Shown one piece after another: positions 18,078 to 27,552 of a stretch of 64,000 nt of DNA. Source of the DNA: Herbinix hemicellulosilytica (GTDB lineage Bacteria > Bacillota > Clostridia > Lachnospirales > Lachnospiraceae); NCBI RefSeq assembly GCF_002904165.1, contig NZ_CVTD020000015.1, positions 62,001-126,000 of the forward strand. Direction: 5' to 3'. The notes under the pieces are model-generated. The model was not told where the DNA came from. It was given only the letters and a program-made list of their open reading frames with translations, and did no database searches. Within the stretch, counting starts at the first letter, position 1. Each line of letters begins with the position of its first letter. A program made the translations under genes and the position numbers.

Positions 18078-20513
18078 TTAAGCATCATTAACCATGCTGC
18101 TGATAGTTTGCTTTTTATAGATAAAATATAAAATTATTCTGCAAAAATATGTCACGATCAATGATGTAAACAATGATACCGCCACCTGACCGGGTGTCAT
18201 GCCGTATTTTCCGGGAAAAGCCAGGTATCCAAGTAAACTTGCTATTACGGTTGAACATAATATACTGATGGTAAACTGCATAAAAAGTTTATGCTGCAAA
18301 ATATGATAACTCATGCCGAAACTTCGCAAAACTCCATATTCATGTTTATTATTTTCCCAATTAACAAATGTACTTAAATTTATATATATAATAACCGACA
18401 TAATACAAAAAATAATTATTGTATTACTTAAAAGACCGGTATAATTCTTAAGAAGCTTATTATCAGTCGCTTCCTTTAAGGTTGACCCTAACATACCTCC
18501 CTGTACGGAAGCTGCGATCGAATATATAATGTTATCTATTTCATATAATAAGTCTTCTGGAGTATCATCCTTAACCGTAACAGAAATAATATTATATCCC
18601 AAGATACTGCTGCTTTTTTTGGCTGTTTCTTCGGAAATTACCATTTGTATCGGCATTGATTGTGATGTAACAGGTGTGATTAATTTTTCTACCTTGAATT
18701 TTTCGATATGGAAGCTAAATTCATCATTTATTTTATTGATTCCGCCTATATTTATATACCCTTTTTCCTTAATAACGGCATTTTCATGACCGCCATCGTA
18801 ATTGGGAACAATCAATATGCATGATAAATTTTTATCTGTCAAAGAATCAGGCTCTGAATAACTTAGGTTTATATCATGCTTTTTCATAAACTCGTTAAGC
18901 TCTTTATCCGGCAAGACTTGAATAGAAATTTGATTAACGGGTACGGCAGTGTATTTTGCTGCTTCCCCGGAAATGAAAATTTTATCTTCGTTTTTCGAGG
19001 AATATCTGGTATCGCTGTCTATCAAATTTTTGAAATATGGGTCTGTTTTTCCTTTTTCAAACAGTATTGAAAACTGCAAAGCTTCCCCTTCAGTTGATAT
19101 ACTGATGTATTTGCTGTATTTTTTTAAAGTATCAAGAACCGAAAAAGGAAAATATCGGTCCTGATATAATGCCACATTATAAGTGCCTATATTTTCGCTT
19201 GAAAATGTTTTTTTGGAATATAAACTGTATTCGATTTTTAGGTCGGTTTTAAACATGGTCATAAAATTCATGGAAGCAATAATGCAAAACAGTAATACTG
19301 TATACATAAAAACCGTATTAATATTAATTTTCTTGAATTTCAAATTGGAGTTTCTTTTTTTGACAAATTTAATACCTTCCATAATTTGCAGATCTTCTGA
19401 CATTATTATTATGATTATAAAGCCGAATAAAAGCAGAAAAACCGTTATTAACTGTATTGTGAAATATTTTAAAATCTCACGGCTGAAGGCTTCTTTATAT
19501 TCTGAAAAGGTCTGGTTTATATAAGCTAAACCAACAGAATATACCATAAGGTAACTTAATGCCAGAGCCGATACAAGAAAAAAAGATATTAACCGGATCA
19601 TCAGTATCTTATTTTCCCTGGCAGACAAGCCCAGAGCTTTAAAAATATAAAAAGTATTTTTATTTTTTAACATAAATGACCGTATAATAATAATTTCCGT
19701 AATTAGCATAAAAATATAAAGCAATAAAGAGTGCACAACCCTGGAATTTATTATGTCTTTAAGATCATCAAAACCGTGCCAGGTCAATTTTTCATTTAAG
19801 CTTAGGTTATTGCTTCCAGAAGGAAGCTTTCTGTATTTACTTAAAAAATCCCATATATCATTGTCGGCTGTTTTAAAATTTAAATTTTTCTGACTGACTA
19901 CCAGACTTATACCGGCTTTATCGTCAAATTCACCACCGTAAATGGCTGAAGGATAGACATTGGTATTTAAAGACCTATTAACATCTACAGATAAATTACA
20001 AGAATAATTGGATATAATTCCGGTAATCTCGTAAGTTTTTTTGGTATCCTCGATAAACATATCTACAAAGCAGGGAAGCTTATCAAGACCCAGTTTTGTC
20101 GCCAGATATTCTTCAATCACTATCTGTTCTGCTGCAGACGGCCAGGTTCCGCAGATTAGCTTAAAACCTAAATAGTCACCCATTTTCTGTTCCGTATACC
20201 CGTAGGTAATTTTAGTATCCTGGTATGTTAAATTGCCTAATATTTGAAATTGCTTGTAATCATAATCAGGAATACTTGTTTTAATTTCTGATGCATGTTC
20301 ATTACTGATATCAGATATGACCACCAAAAATTTTCCGTAAGTTTTTACGGTGGATTTTTGCTTGGTATCAATTATGGCACCACTTATGGAGAAAAAAACG
20401 CAAGAAAATGAAAATCCGAAAATTAACGTAAATAATGAGAGAGAATAAAGTAATTTATTATTTTTTATTAATAACCGTACAAGTTTTATATAGCTAGTTT
20501 TGGCCTTTTTCAA
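18078..20513 (-). CDS. FtsX-family ABC transporter permease
   Basis: 811 aa. An N-terminal membrane helix (about 17-40) leads to a large extracellular domain, then three helices (about 260-380), a second short anchored segment (about 400-425), another extracellular domain, and three C-terminal helices (about 690-800): the duplicated FtsX/MacB-like layout. Such permeases work with a MacB/LolD ATPase in moving peptides or lipoproteins, or in resistance to antimicrobial peptides; the substrate is not evident. The start is TTG 20511-20513, inside the ATPase gene (20-base overlap), so the two are translationally coupled. No two-component sensor flanks it, unlike BceAB-type systems. Confidence 0.85.
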   Translation of the reverse strand: MKKAKTSYIKLVRLLIKNNKLLYSLSLFTLIFGFSFSCVFFSISGAIIDTKQKSTVKTYGKFLVVISDISNEHASEIKTSIPDYDYKQFQILGNLTYQDTKITYGYTEQKMGDYLGFKLICGTWPSAAEQIVIEEYLATKLGLDKLPCFVDMFIEDTKKTYEITGIISNYSCNLSVDVNRSLNTNVYPSAIYGGEFDDKAGISLVVSQKNLNFKTADNDIWDFLSKYRKLPSGSNNLSLNEKLTWHGFDDLKDIINSRVVHSLLLYIFMLITEIIIIRSFMLKNKNTFYIFKALGLSARENKILMIRLISFFLVSALALSYLMVYSVGLAYINQTFSEYKEAFSREILKYFTIQLITVFLLLFGFIIIIIMSEDLQIMEGIKFVKKRNSNLKFKKININTVFMYTVLLFCIIASMNFMTMFKTDLKIEYSLYSKKTFSSENIGTYNVALYQDRYFPFSVLDTLKKYSKYISISTEGEALQFSILFEKGKTDPYFKNLIDSDTRYSSKNEDKIFISGEAAKYTAVPVNQISIQVLPDKELNEFMKKHDINLSYSEPDSLTDKNLSCILIVPNYDGGHENAVIKEKGYINIGGINKINDEFSFHIEKFKVEKLITPVTSQSMPIQMVISEETAKKSSSILGYNIISVTVKDDTPEDLLYEIDNIIYSIAASVQGGMLGSTLKEATDNKLLKNYTGLLSNTIIIFCIMSVIIYINLSTFVNWENNKHEYGVLRSFGMSYHILQHKLFMQFTISILCSTVIASLLGYLAFPGKYGMTPGQVAVSLFTSLIVTYFCRIILYFIYKKQTISSMVNDA

Positions 20514-21189
20514 TTAATATTTCACCGTCCTTAAGCCGTATGACTTGGTCGCAGTTATCAATTAAATTTTCTTCATGAGTGACTATTATAAGTGTGGTTC
20601 CGTACCTTTTATTGAGATTTTTAAAAACATCAATAATAATACCGGTATTAATTGAATCTAAATTACCGGTGGGTTCATCGGCAAATACGATACAAGGTTT
20701 TAAAATCATAGCTCTGGCAATGGCGACCCGTTGCTGTTCGCCACCAGATATCTGATTTGGCATTTTATTAAGTAATGACCTTATGTCCAGGCTGTCGACA
20801 AGATAATTAAAATAATTCGTATCTATCTGCCTGCCGTTTATATATCCCGGACATTTGATATTATCTTCCACAGATATACGGCCTATAAGGTGAAATGCCT
20901 GAAAGACAAACCCGTAATTATTGCCACGAAGTTTTGAAAGCTGTGAATCTGTCATAGACCCGTACGCCTTATCTCGAAAGTAAATCTCACCATTTGAGGG
21001 CTTGTCCAGTGCCGCCAGAAGATTTAAAAGTGTAGTCTTTCCACTGCCGCTTTTGCCATAAATTAAACTTATGGTACCTTCATAAAAATCTAAATTGATA
21101 TTTCTTAATACCCTTGTGATTACTGTACCGTTTTCATAAGATTTAGAAAGATTTCTGCAGGAAAGAAGTATATCCTTTGCCTTATCCAT
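20494..21189 (-). CDS. ABC transporter ATP-binding protein, MacB/LolD type
   Basis: 231 aa, partner of the adjacent permease. Walker A YGKSGSGKTTLLN (about residues 40-52), Q-loop region FQAFHLIGRISVEDN, signature ISGGEQQRVAIARAM, Walker B IVFADEPTGNLDS and H-loop VTHE are all intact, so it should hydrolyse ATP. The Q-loop and TGNLDS pattern place it in the MacB/LolD/FtsE class. AAGGAG lies 9 bases before the ATG. Transcribed from the promoter at 21252-21280, divergent from the DD-carboxypeptidase gene. Confidence 0.92.
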   Translation of the reverse strand: MDKAKDILLSCRNLSKSYENGTVITRVLRNINLDFYEGTISLIYGKSGSGKTTLLNLLAALDKPSNGEIYFRDKAYGSMTDSQLSKLRGNNYGFVFQAFHLIGRISVEDNIKCPGYINGRQIDTNYFNYLVDSLDIRSLLNKMPNQISGGEQQRVAIARAMILKPCIVFADEPTGNLDSINTGIIIDVFKNLNKRYGTTLIIVTHEENLIDNCDQVIRLKDGEILIEKGQN

Positions 21190-21251
21190 AATAACTTACT
21201 CCTTGGAAATATTATTAACAATAAAGGAAAGTCAATATAATGATTACCATA

Positions 21252-21280
21252 ATTATACAACTTAGGAATAAGTCAGTAAA
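21252..21280 (-). promoter_or_regulatory. sigma-A promoter of the ABC exporter
   Basis: On the minus strand TTTACT (21275-21280), 17 bases, perfect TATAAT (21252-21257). Confidence 0.7.
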
Positions 21281-21352
21281 GTTACAAATAAATTTAAACT
21301 AAGCACACTCGATAGGATGATTAATTTGATAAATATAAAATTTAGGGTTAAT

Positions 21353-22618
21353 ATGAAAACTCTTATTGTCGGCATGATAGCCCTTATTTTTTTCCTGATC
21401 AATTATAATTCACTTAAAAATTATTATAATATGACACTTCCTAAATACATTCCCTTTAGAAATAATTTTGAAGAAAGGCTAAAGACAGAAAATTTAAATG
21501 CTAAAGAAAATTCCCAAAACCCACAGGATAATACGAATACTTCCGAGAAGCTTAAACTTAATGCCCAGGCCGCCCTTCTTTTGGATGCCGAAAACGACAG
21601 GGTACTATTCGAAGTTAACGGTTATAAGAAATTGCCTATGGCCAGTACAACAAAAATTATGACCTGCATAATCGCATTGGAAAAAGGCAAAATGGATGAT
21701 GTGGTCAATGTATCTTCGTATGCGGCCAGTATGCCCGATGTGCAGCTGAATATCAGGGAAGGAGAGCAGTATTACTTAAAAGACCTTTTATATGCCCTTA
21801 TGCTGGAAAGCCATAACGATGTTGCGGTAGCCATAGCCGAACATATAGGCGGATCTGTTGAAGGATTTGCCACTATGATGAACGATAAGGCCAGATCGTT
21901 AAATTGCAACAACACTAACTTTGTCACTCCCAGCGGCCTTGATGCGGAAGGTCATTACACGACGGCAAGGGACCTGGCTGTTATCGCCTCCTATGCCATA
22001 AAAAATAAAGACTTTATTGCCATAACCAATACAGCATCCTATCAGTTCAAAGAACTTAAGTATGGCAGGACCTTTTCGGTCACAAACAAAAACAAATTCC
22101 TCTACATGATGGACGGAGCCATAGGGGTAAAAACAGGCTTTACCGGAAAAGCAGGTTATTGCTTTGTGGGGGCCATAAAACGGCCGGACAGAACATTAGT
22201 ATCCGTAGTTTTGGGTTGTGGCTGGCCCCCGAATAAAAATCTGAAATGGACAGAAACAAAACGGCTTATGACTTACGGAATAGAGAATTTTGAAAAAAAA
22301 CAAATATTTGAAGAAAAAAAGTTTAATCCTCTTTATGTTGAAGATGGGCAAAGAGGCTATGTAGGTTTAAAAATCGAAGGTGACTTAAACCTGCTTTTGG
22401 GAAAAGATGAAAAAGTACATATAGAATATAACCTGCCCGAATATTTAACAGCTCCGATATTTAAAGGCCAGCAGGTAGGCTCTGCAAAATATTATATAGA
22501 CGGCAGCCTTTATACCGAAATACCCATTTATACAACCGAAGAAAGCAAGAAAATAGACTTTAATTTCTGCTTAATAAAAATTCTTAAACTTTGGAGCCTG
22601 CAATATGACAAAAATTGA
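21353..22618 (+). CDS. D-alanyl-D-alanine carboxypeptidase, second paralogue
   Basis: About 421 aa, peptidase S11. A membrane segment at the N-terminus (KTLIVGMIALIFFLINYN) acts as signal anchor or signal peptide. Active-site motifs: Ser98-Lys101 (MASTTKIM), Ser153-Asn155 (SHN) and KTG 260-262. A linker rich in Asn/Gln precedes the catalytic domain. The in-frame ATG 21317 would add 12 residues ahead of the hydrophobic segment; both starts have weak ribosome sites, so the start is uncertain. Like the copy at 14337 it trims D-Ala from peptidoglycan; it is divergent from the ABC exporter, which may or may not be functionally linked. Confidence 0.85.
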   Translation: MKTLIVGMIALIFFLINYNSLKNYYNMTLPKYIPFRNNFEERLKTENLNAKENSQNPQDNTNTSEKLKLNAQAALLLDAENDRVLFEVNGYKKLPMASTTKIMTCIIALEKGKMDDVVNVSSYAASMPDVQLNIREGEQYYLKDLLYALMLESHNDVAVAIAEHIGGSVEGFATMMNDKARSLNCNNTNFVTPSGLDAEGHYTTARDLAVIASYAIKNKDFIAITNTASYQFKELKYGRTFSVTNKNKFLYMMDGAIGVKTGFTGKAGYCFVGAIKRPDRTLVSVVLGCGWPPNKNLKWTETKRLMTYGIENFEKKQIFEEKKFNPLYVEDGQRGYVGLKIEGDLNLLLGKDEKVHIEYNLPEYLTAPIFKGQQVGSAKYYIDGSLYTEIPIYTTEESKKIDFNFCLIKILKLWSLQYDKN

Positions 22619-22652
22619 ATATTGTGACAGGAATGAATATTGTGACAGGAAT
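22617..22652 (+). repeat. 18-bp tandem duplication after the DD-carboxypeptidase gene
   Basis: GAATATTGTGACAGGAAT occurs twice in direct succession (22617-22634 and 22635-22652); the first copy overlaps the stop codon region. Confidence 0.85.
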
Positions 22653-22757
22653 CAAAGAAAAATATAAATAATAAACTATAATTTAAATCAAAGGAAATTA
22701 AGTTGATTTACAGATAAGCTTAATACCTGTCACTATAAACTTATGAAGAGGTGTTAT

Positions 22758-23948
22758 ATGGGAAAGAAAATTTCTGACAAAGTAACATGGGTCGGCAAAG
22801 TCGACTGGGAGTTAAAAACCTTTCATGGCCATGAATATTCAACAAACAAAGGCTCATCCTATAATTCTTATTTAGTAAGAGACGAAAAGACGGTTTTGAT
22901 AGATACCGTATGGCTGCCTTATGACAATGAATTTGTGGCAAATTTAAAGAAAGAAATTGACCTGAAAGAAATAGACTATATTATAATCAATCACAGTGAA
23001 ATAGACCATAGCGGTGCACTTTTTGAACTTATGAAGGAAATACCTGATACTCCTATATACTGTACTGCAAACGGTGCTAAAATAATTAAGGGTCATTTTC
23101 ATAAGGACTGGAACTTTGTAACCGTAAAAACAGGAGACACCCTAAATATCGGCAGTTCAACCCTGACTTTTATTGAAGCTCCCATGCTTCACTGGCCGGA
23201 TTCAATGATGACATATATGTCCGGTGAAAATATTCTGTTCAGCAACGATGCATTCGGTCAGCACTATGCCACAGAATCTTTATATAACGATATGGTGGAT
23301 AATTGTGAACTTTATAATGAGGCAATTAAATATTATGCCAACATACTGACCCCTTTCAGCAGATTTGTAACCAAGAAGATAGAAGAGGTCTTAAGCTTTA
23401 ATCTTCCGGTTAATATGATATGCACCAGCCACGGTGTTATATGGAAGCATAATCCTGCCCAGATTATTGAAAAATATCTGGAATGGGCAGGTGATTATCA
23501 GGAAAACCAAATAACCCTGATTTATGACACCATGTGGAACTCAACCAGGATTATGGCTGAAGCGATCGCCAAAGGCATAACCCAGGCCGATCCGGAAGTA
23601 ACTGTAAAACTATATAATGCCTCAAAGGAAGATAAGAATAACCTTATAACCGAAATCTTTAAATCCAAAGCCATTCTTGTCGGTTGTCCGACGGTAAATA
23701 ACGGGTTGCTTCATTCCATAGGCGGTCTTATGGAAATGGTTAAGGGGTTAAAATTTAAGAATAAAAAAGCTGCAGCTTTCGGAAGTTACGGCTGGAGCGG
23801 AGAAGTTGTAAAGCAGCTGACAGAAAAGCTAAAAGACTGTGGTTTTACAGTAGTAAACGAAGGTATCCGATCATTGTGGGTACCTGATACCGATGAAATA
23901 AACACTTTGACTGAAATCGGAAAGAGTTTTGTTGAGCAAATAAAATAA
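22758..23948 (+). CDS. flavodiiron protein (oxygen/nitric oxide reductase)
   Basis: 396 aa, two-domain FprA/ROO family. The beta-lactamase-like domain carries all diiron ligands: HSEIDH, His in APMLHWPDS, Asp in FSNDAFGQH, and His in TSHGVIW. The C-terminal flavodoxin domain starts near residue 250 (YDTMWNSTR binds FMN phosphate). These proteins reduce O2 or NO to protect anaerobes; electrons come from rubredoxin, which is not encoded next to it and has no fused domain here. Start: ATG 22758 with GAAGAGGTG upstream; ATG 22743 lies before this site. Confidence 0.92.
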   Translation: MGKKISDKVTWVGKVDWELKTFHGHEYSTNKGSSYNSYLVRDEKTVLIDTVWLPYDNEFVANLKKEIDLKEIDYIIINHSEIDHSGALFELMKEIPDTPIYCTANGAKIIKGHFHKDWNFVTVKTGDTLNIGSSTLTFIEAPMLHWPDSMMTYMSGENILFSNDAFGQHYATESLYNDMVDNCELYNEAIKYYANILTPFSRFVTKKIEEVLSFNLPVNMICTSHGVIWKHNPAQIIEKYLEWAGDYQENQITLIYDTMWNSTRIMAEAIAKGITQADPEVTVKLYNASKEDKNNLITEIFKSKAILVGCPTVNNGLLHSIGGLMEMVKGLKFKNKKAAAFGSYGWSGEVVKQLTEKLKDCGFTVVNEGIRSLWVPDTDEINTLTEIGKSFVEQIK

Positions 23949-23950
23949 AT

Positions 23951-24003
23951 AAAAATCAAGTAGGAGGCTGCTTGTTACTTAAGATGCCTCTTACTTGATT
24001 TTT
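23951..24003. terminator. bidirectional terminator between flavodiiron gene and uxaC
   Basis: An 18-bp stem (23951-23968 with 23986-24003, one G-U pair) with A-rich left and T-rich right ends; serves both convergent genes. Confidence 0.92.
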
Positions 24004-24023
24004 TTATTTTTTAATATCTTATT

Positions 24024-25436
24024 TTACAATTTATCGAAACCGAAATATTTCATGCAGTTGTTGTAGGAAATATCCTCCACAAGTTTTTTAAGTACCCTCA
24101 TATCTTTAGGAAATCTTCCGCTTTCAACCATTGTTCCAAATACGTCACAAAGGATCCTACGGAAGTATTCATGCCTTGTATATGATAAAAAACTTCTTGA
24201 ATCCGTAAGCATTCCGACAAAGTTGCTTATCATACCTAAACTGCAAACAGTGGTAAGGTGATCCCTCATGCCGATTTCATTGTCATTAAACCACCAGGCC
24301 GAACCATGCTGAAGCTTTCCGATAGCACTGTCATTCTGGAAGCATCCTATTACTGTGTCAATGGCCGCATTGTCAACAGGGTTGAGAGAGTATACGATTG
24401 TTTTTGGAAGCTCATCGGTCATATCAAGGGCATTGAGGAAGTCTGCCAGTTGTGCCGATGAATTTCTACTGTTATTTATACAGTCATAGCCGGTATTGGG
24501 CCCAATAATTTTATACATACGGGTGTTGTTATCTCTCTTTACCCCGTAATGAAGCTGCATAACCCAGTTTAAGCGGTTGTATTCTCTGCCTAAGAACAAC
24601 AATAAAGCGGTTTTAAATTTCAGAATTTCCTCTTCGGTAAGGACCTCTCCTTCAAGGCGGCGTTCCATTATCTTATCAATCTCTTCTTCACCGGCAGGAT
24701 AATACATTACAAAATCAAGTCCATGGTCGGCAGTTTTGCATCCCACATTATTAAAGAATTCCATACGTTTCTTAAGTGCTTCACAAAGGGCAGCAAAGGA
24801 ATCTATTTTTACATTGCTTACGGCCGACAGTTTTTCAAGATAAGCCTTATATCCCGGTTTTTCTATATTTACGGCTTCATCAGGGCGGAAGGCAGGAAGC
24901 ACTTTGGTTTCAAAGGTTTGATCCTTGGAAAGGCTGATATGATATTCCAAAGAATCCACCGGATCATCAGTAGTACAAAGCACAGTAACATTGGATTTTT
25001 TAATAATACCCCTGGCGCTTAAATCCGGATTTTTAAGCTTTTCATTGCAAAGTTCCCATACTTCATCCGCAGTTTCCGAATTTAAAATACCATCATAACC
25101 GAAATATCTCTTTAATTCAAGATGGCTCCAGTGGTAGATAGGATTACCTATGGCCAATTCCAGGGTCTGAGCCCATTTCTCAAACTTTTCCTTGTCAGGA
25201 GCATCACCGGTTATATAATATTCGCTTATGCCGTTGGCGCGCATTAACCTCCATTTGTAATGGTCCCCTCCAAGCCAAAGTCTGGTTATATTTTCAAACC
25301 TGACATCTTCGGCAATTTCCTTCGGACTGATATGGCAATGATAATCCACTATAGGCATATTTTTTGCAAATTCATGATATAAAGTCTTTGCAGTTTCGGT
25401 TGACAATAAGAAGTCCTGATCCATAAAAGGTTTCAT
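24024..25436 (-). CDS. uxaC: glucuronate/galacturonate isomerase
   Basis: 470 aa, the usual length. Converts D-glucuronate to D-fructuronate and D-galacturonate to D-tagaturonate, first step of hexuronate use. The amidohydrolase-like start VDYHCHISPKEIAED and TRLWLGGDHYKWRLMRANG are UxaC hallmarks; C-terminal RHEYFRRILCDVFG is also conserved. GGAGGG precedes the ATG. Divergent from kdgK across a 253-base region with a promoter for each; the pair supplies the first and fourth steps of the pathway, while the oxidoreductase, dehydratase and aldolase genes are not in the window. Confidence 0.95.
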   Translation of the reverse strand: MKPFMDQDFLLSTETAKTLYHEFAKNMPIVDYHCHISPKEIAEDVRFENITRLWLGGDHYKWRLMRANGISEYYITGDAPDKEKFEKWAQTLELAIGNPIYHWSHLELKRYFGYDGILNSETADEVWELCNEKLKNPDLSARGIIKKSNVTVLCTTDDPVDSLEYHISLSKDQTFETKVLPAFRPDEAVNIEKPGYKAYLEKLSAVSNVKIDSFAALCEALKKRMEFFNNVGCKTADHGLDFVMYYPAGEEEIDKIMERRLEGEVLTEEEILKFKTALLLFLGREYNRLNWVMQLHYGVKRDNNTRMYKIIGPNTGYDCINNSRNSSAQLADFLNALDMTDELPKTIVYSLNPVDNAAIDTVIGCFQNDSAIGKLQHGSAWWFNDNEIGMRDHLTTVCSLGMISNFVGMLTDSRSFLSYTRHEYFRRILCDVFGTMVESGRFPKDMRVLKKLVEDISYNNCMKYFGFDKL

Positions 25437-25468
25437 AAATACCCTCCAAATTATTTTAGTTCCATTTG

Positions 25469-25497
25469 ATTATATATTTCATCAACCATAAAATCAA
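25469..25497 (-). promoter_or_regulatory. sigma-A promoter of uxaC
   Basis: Minus strand TTGATT (25492-25497), 17 bases, perfect TATAAT (25469-25474). Starts about 30 bases from the uxaC ATG. Confidence 0.7.
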
Positions 25498-25617
25498 GTA
25501 TTGGGACAGTAAACAAATATTTATCATATTTTTTGACATTTTCAAACCATGTTAATCTTAATGATTTTACGGAAAAAAATTTATTAATTTAAAAATCGTT
25601 TTGAAATTCTGTTAAGG

Positions 25618-25646
25618 TTGACTTACGAAAATTTTAGTTCTATACT
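25618..25646 (+). promoter_or_regulatory. sigma-A promoter of kdgK
   Basis: TTGACT at 25618-25623, 17 bases, TATACT at 25641-25646. The sequence between the two divergent promoters is the natural place for a shared regulator; I could not pick out an operator with confidence. Confidence 0.75.
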
Positions 25647-25689
25647 TTATTTAACTACTAAAATATAACTCAAACGAAGGAGAGATTAT

Positions 25690-26712
25690 ATGGCTAAAAT
25701 TATAACTATGGGAGAAATAATGCTGCGTCTTTCCACTCCCGGATATCAGAGATTTATTCAGGCCGATAGCTTTGATGTATGTTACGGCGGAGGAGAAGCC
25801 AATGTAGCCGTATCACTGGCTAATTACGGCCATGAGGCATATTTTGTAACCAAAGTACCTAAAAACCCTATCGGAGAAAGTGCTATAGCATCCCTTAGAA
25901 AATTTAACGTAAATTGTGATTATATTGCCCGAGGGGGAGAAAGGTTAGGTATTTATTTCCTTGAAACCGGTGCTTCCATGAGAGCTTCCAATGTGGTTTA
26001 TGATAGAGCCCATTCGGCTATTGCCGAAGCTGATCCTTCCGATTTTGATTTTGATAAAATTTTTGAAGATGCCGATTGGTTCCACTTTACGGGTATAACT
26101 CCGGCTATCAGCGATAAGGCAGCCGTCTTAACCGAAGAAGCCTTAAAAGCAGCCAAAAGGCATAATCTTACCGTATCGGTTGATTTAAATTACAGGAAAA
26201 AATTATGGTCAACTGAAAAAGCTCAGCGCATTATGACTAATCTTATGCAGTATGTTGATGTATGCATCGGCAACGAAGAAGATGCTGAAAAAGTCTTAGG
26301 CTTTAAACCCGGCAACACCAATGTAGTAAGCGGTGAGCTGGAACTGGCCGGTTATCAGGACATCTTTAAGCAGATGGTCGACAAATTCAACTTTAAATTT
26401 GTAGCAAGCTCTTTAAGAGAAAGCTACTCTGCATCCGATAACGGCTGGTCGGCATGCATCTACGACGGAAAAGAATTCTATCATTCCAGGAAATATAATA
26501 TCAGAATAGTAGACCGTGTCGGCGGCGGAGATGCTTTTGCCGCAGGATTGATCTGCGGACTGGTAGAAGGCAAATCCATGAAAGAATCTTTAGAGTTTGC
26601 GGTTGCCGCATCCGCATTGAAACATACAATTCCCGGTGACTTTAATATGGTAACCAGAGCTGAAGTTGAAGCTTTAGTCGGCGGAGATGCTTCCGGAAGA
26701 GTACAAAGATAA
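25690..26712 (+). CDS. kdgK: 2-keto-3-deoxygluconate kinase (PfkB family)
   Basis: 340 aa. PfkB sugar-kinase fold: N-terminal YGGGEANVAVSLANYG and C-terminal catalytic RVGGGDAFAAG, in which Asp is the base. Together with the adjacent uxaC the substrate is inferred to be 2-keto-3-deoxygluconate, giving KDPG for aldolase cleavage; the family alone would not separate it from other PfkB kinases. ATG has GAAGGAGAG upstream. Followed by a strong terminator, so it is probably monocistronic. Confidence 0.85.
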   Translation: MAKIITMGEIMLRLSTPGYQRFIQADSFDVCYGGGEANVAVSLANYGHEAYFVTKVPKNPIGESAIASLRKFNVNCDYIARGGERLGIYFLETGASMRASNVVYDRAHSAIAEADPSDFDFDKIFEDADWFHFTGITPAISDKAAVLTEEALKAAKRHNLTVSVDLNYRKKLWSTEKAQRIMTNLMQYVDVCIGNEEDAEKVLGFKPGNTNVVSGELELAGYQDIFKQMVDKFNFKFVASSLRESYSASDNGWSACIYDGKEFYHSRKYNIRIVDRVGGGDAFAAGLICGLVEGKSMKESLEFAVAASALKHTIPGDFNMVTRAEVEALVGGDASGRVQR

Positions 26713-26811
26713 TTTCAGAATAAAATATAGTAAATATAAATTATAGATGTTTTACTTATGTATTTCTGAATTATCTAAGAAAGATTCTTATAATTAAATT
26801 AAATCAGACTT

Positions 26812-26852
26812 AAGCCAAATATCCATAATTATTCAGATATTTGGCTTTTTTA
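26812..26852 (+). terminator. terminator after kdgK
   Basis: A 12-bp stem (26812-26823 with 26836-26847; core AGCCAAATATC) followed by a T-run. Confidence 0.9.
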
Positions 26853-26931
26853 TGCAATAAATTTTGCTTGTCCTATTATTAACAGGATTAAATGTTAAAA
26901 TATGTTATTATGGTATTTCTGTAAATAGAAC

Positions 26932-26960
26932 TTGATTATTTTTAATATTACAAGTATTAT
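26932..26960 (+). promoter_or_regulatory. sigma-A promoter upstream of the small membrane protein and aconitase genes
   Basis: TTGATT at 26932-26937, 17 bases, TATTAT at 26955-26960. Confidence 0.6.
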
Positions 26961-26999
26961 TATTTATGTTTTAAATTTTAAATTACGGAGGTCTGTGAC

Positions 27000-27518
27000 A
27001 TGAGTAAAAAATCAAACAAAAAACAAATGAAAGCTCCCATGAATAAAAATACCAAAATCCTTATATATGCATTAGCCGGCATATTAATTTTATGCACTAT
27101 TGTTCTGATTGCAATAGAAAATGCTCCTAACCGTATTACTGTAGAAAATAAAACCGATAAAAAACTGGAATATGTTAAGGCTTATTTTGTAGATGAAGAA
27201 GGTCCTTTTACCGATCCAATTCAGTTTGATATGATTGAACAAGATAGTTCTAATTCCTTCGGTTTAGAAAGGCAGGATTTCTCATATCGTGAAGCAAATC
27301 TTGAGATACGATTCAAATTTGAAGGCTATGATGAGCTGTTTGTTGATGCAGGTTATTTTAACGATATATTTAAGGGTAAAATTACAATCAGCTTTACCGA
27401 TGAAGGCGAAAATGTTTTATTGCATGTAAAAGCGTCAAACGGAATTTTGCCAAATCGTAATATAGACTGCAATGAAGAATATTTAGTAAATCTTGAAGAA
27501 GGTTATGTGGACAATTAA
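27000..27518 (+). CDS. conserved membrane-anchored protein of unknown function
   Basis: 172 aa. The start is very basic (MSKKSNKKQMKAPMNKNTK), followed by one transmembrane helix (about residues 22-42) and an extracytoplasmic domain of about 130 residues, rich in Asp/Glu and predicted beta structure. I do not recognise the family. ATG has CGGAGG 9 bases upstream. It lies 34 bases before the aconitase-like gene in the same direction and shares its promoter. That link is positional only; nothing in the sequence indicates a metabolic role. Confidence 0.8.
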   Translation: MSKKSNKKQMKAPMNKNTKILIYALAGILILCTIVLIAIENAPNRITVENKTDKKLEYVKAYFVDEEGPFTDPIQFDMIEQDSSNSFGLERQDFSYREANLEIRFKFEGYDELFVDAGYFNDIFKGKITISFTDEGENVLLHVKASNGILPNRNIDCNEEYLVNLEEGYVDN

Positions 27519-27552
27519 TCAGTCATTAGCATAAAGTAAAGGAGTTAATAGG

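Noticed and set aside
22617-22652. Insertion-sequence footprint or target duplication
   Set aside because: The 18-bp units are directly adjacent with nothing between them, more like replication slippage than an excised element.
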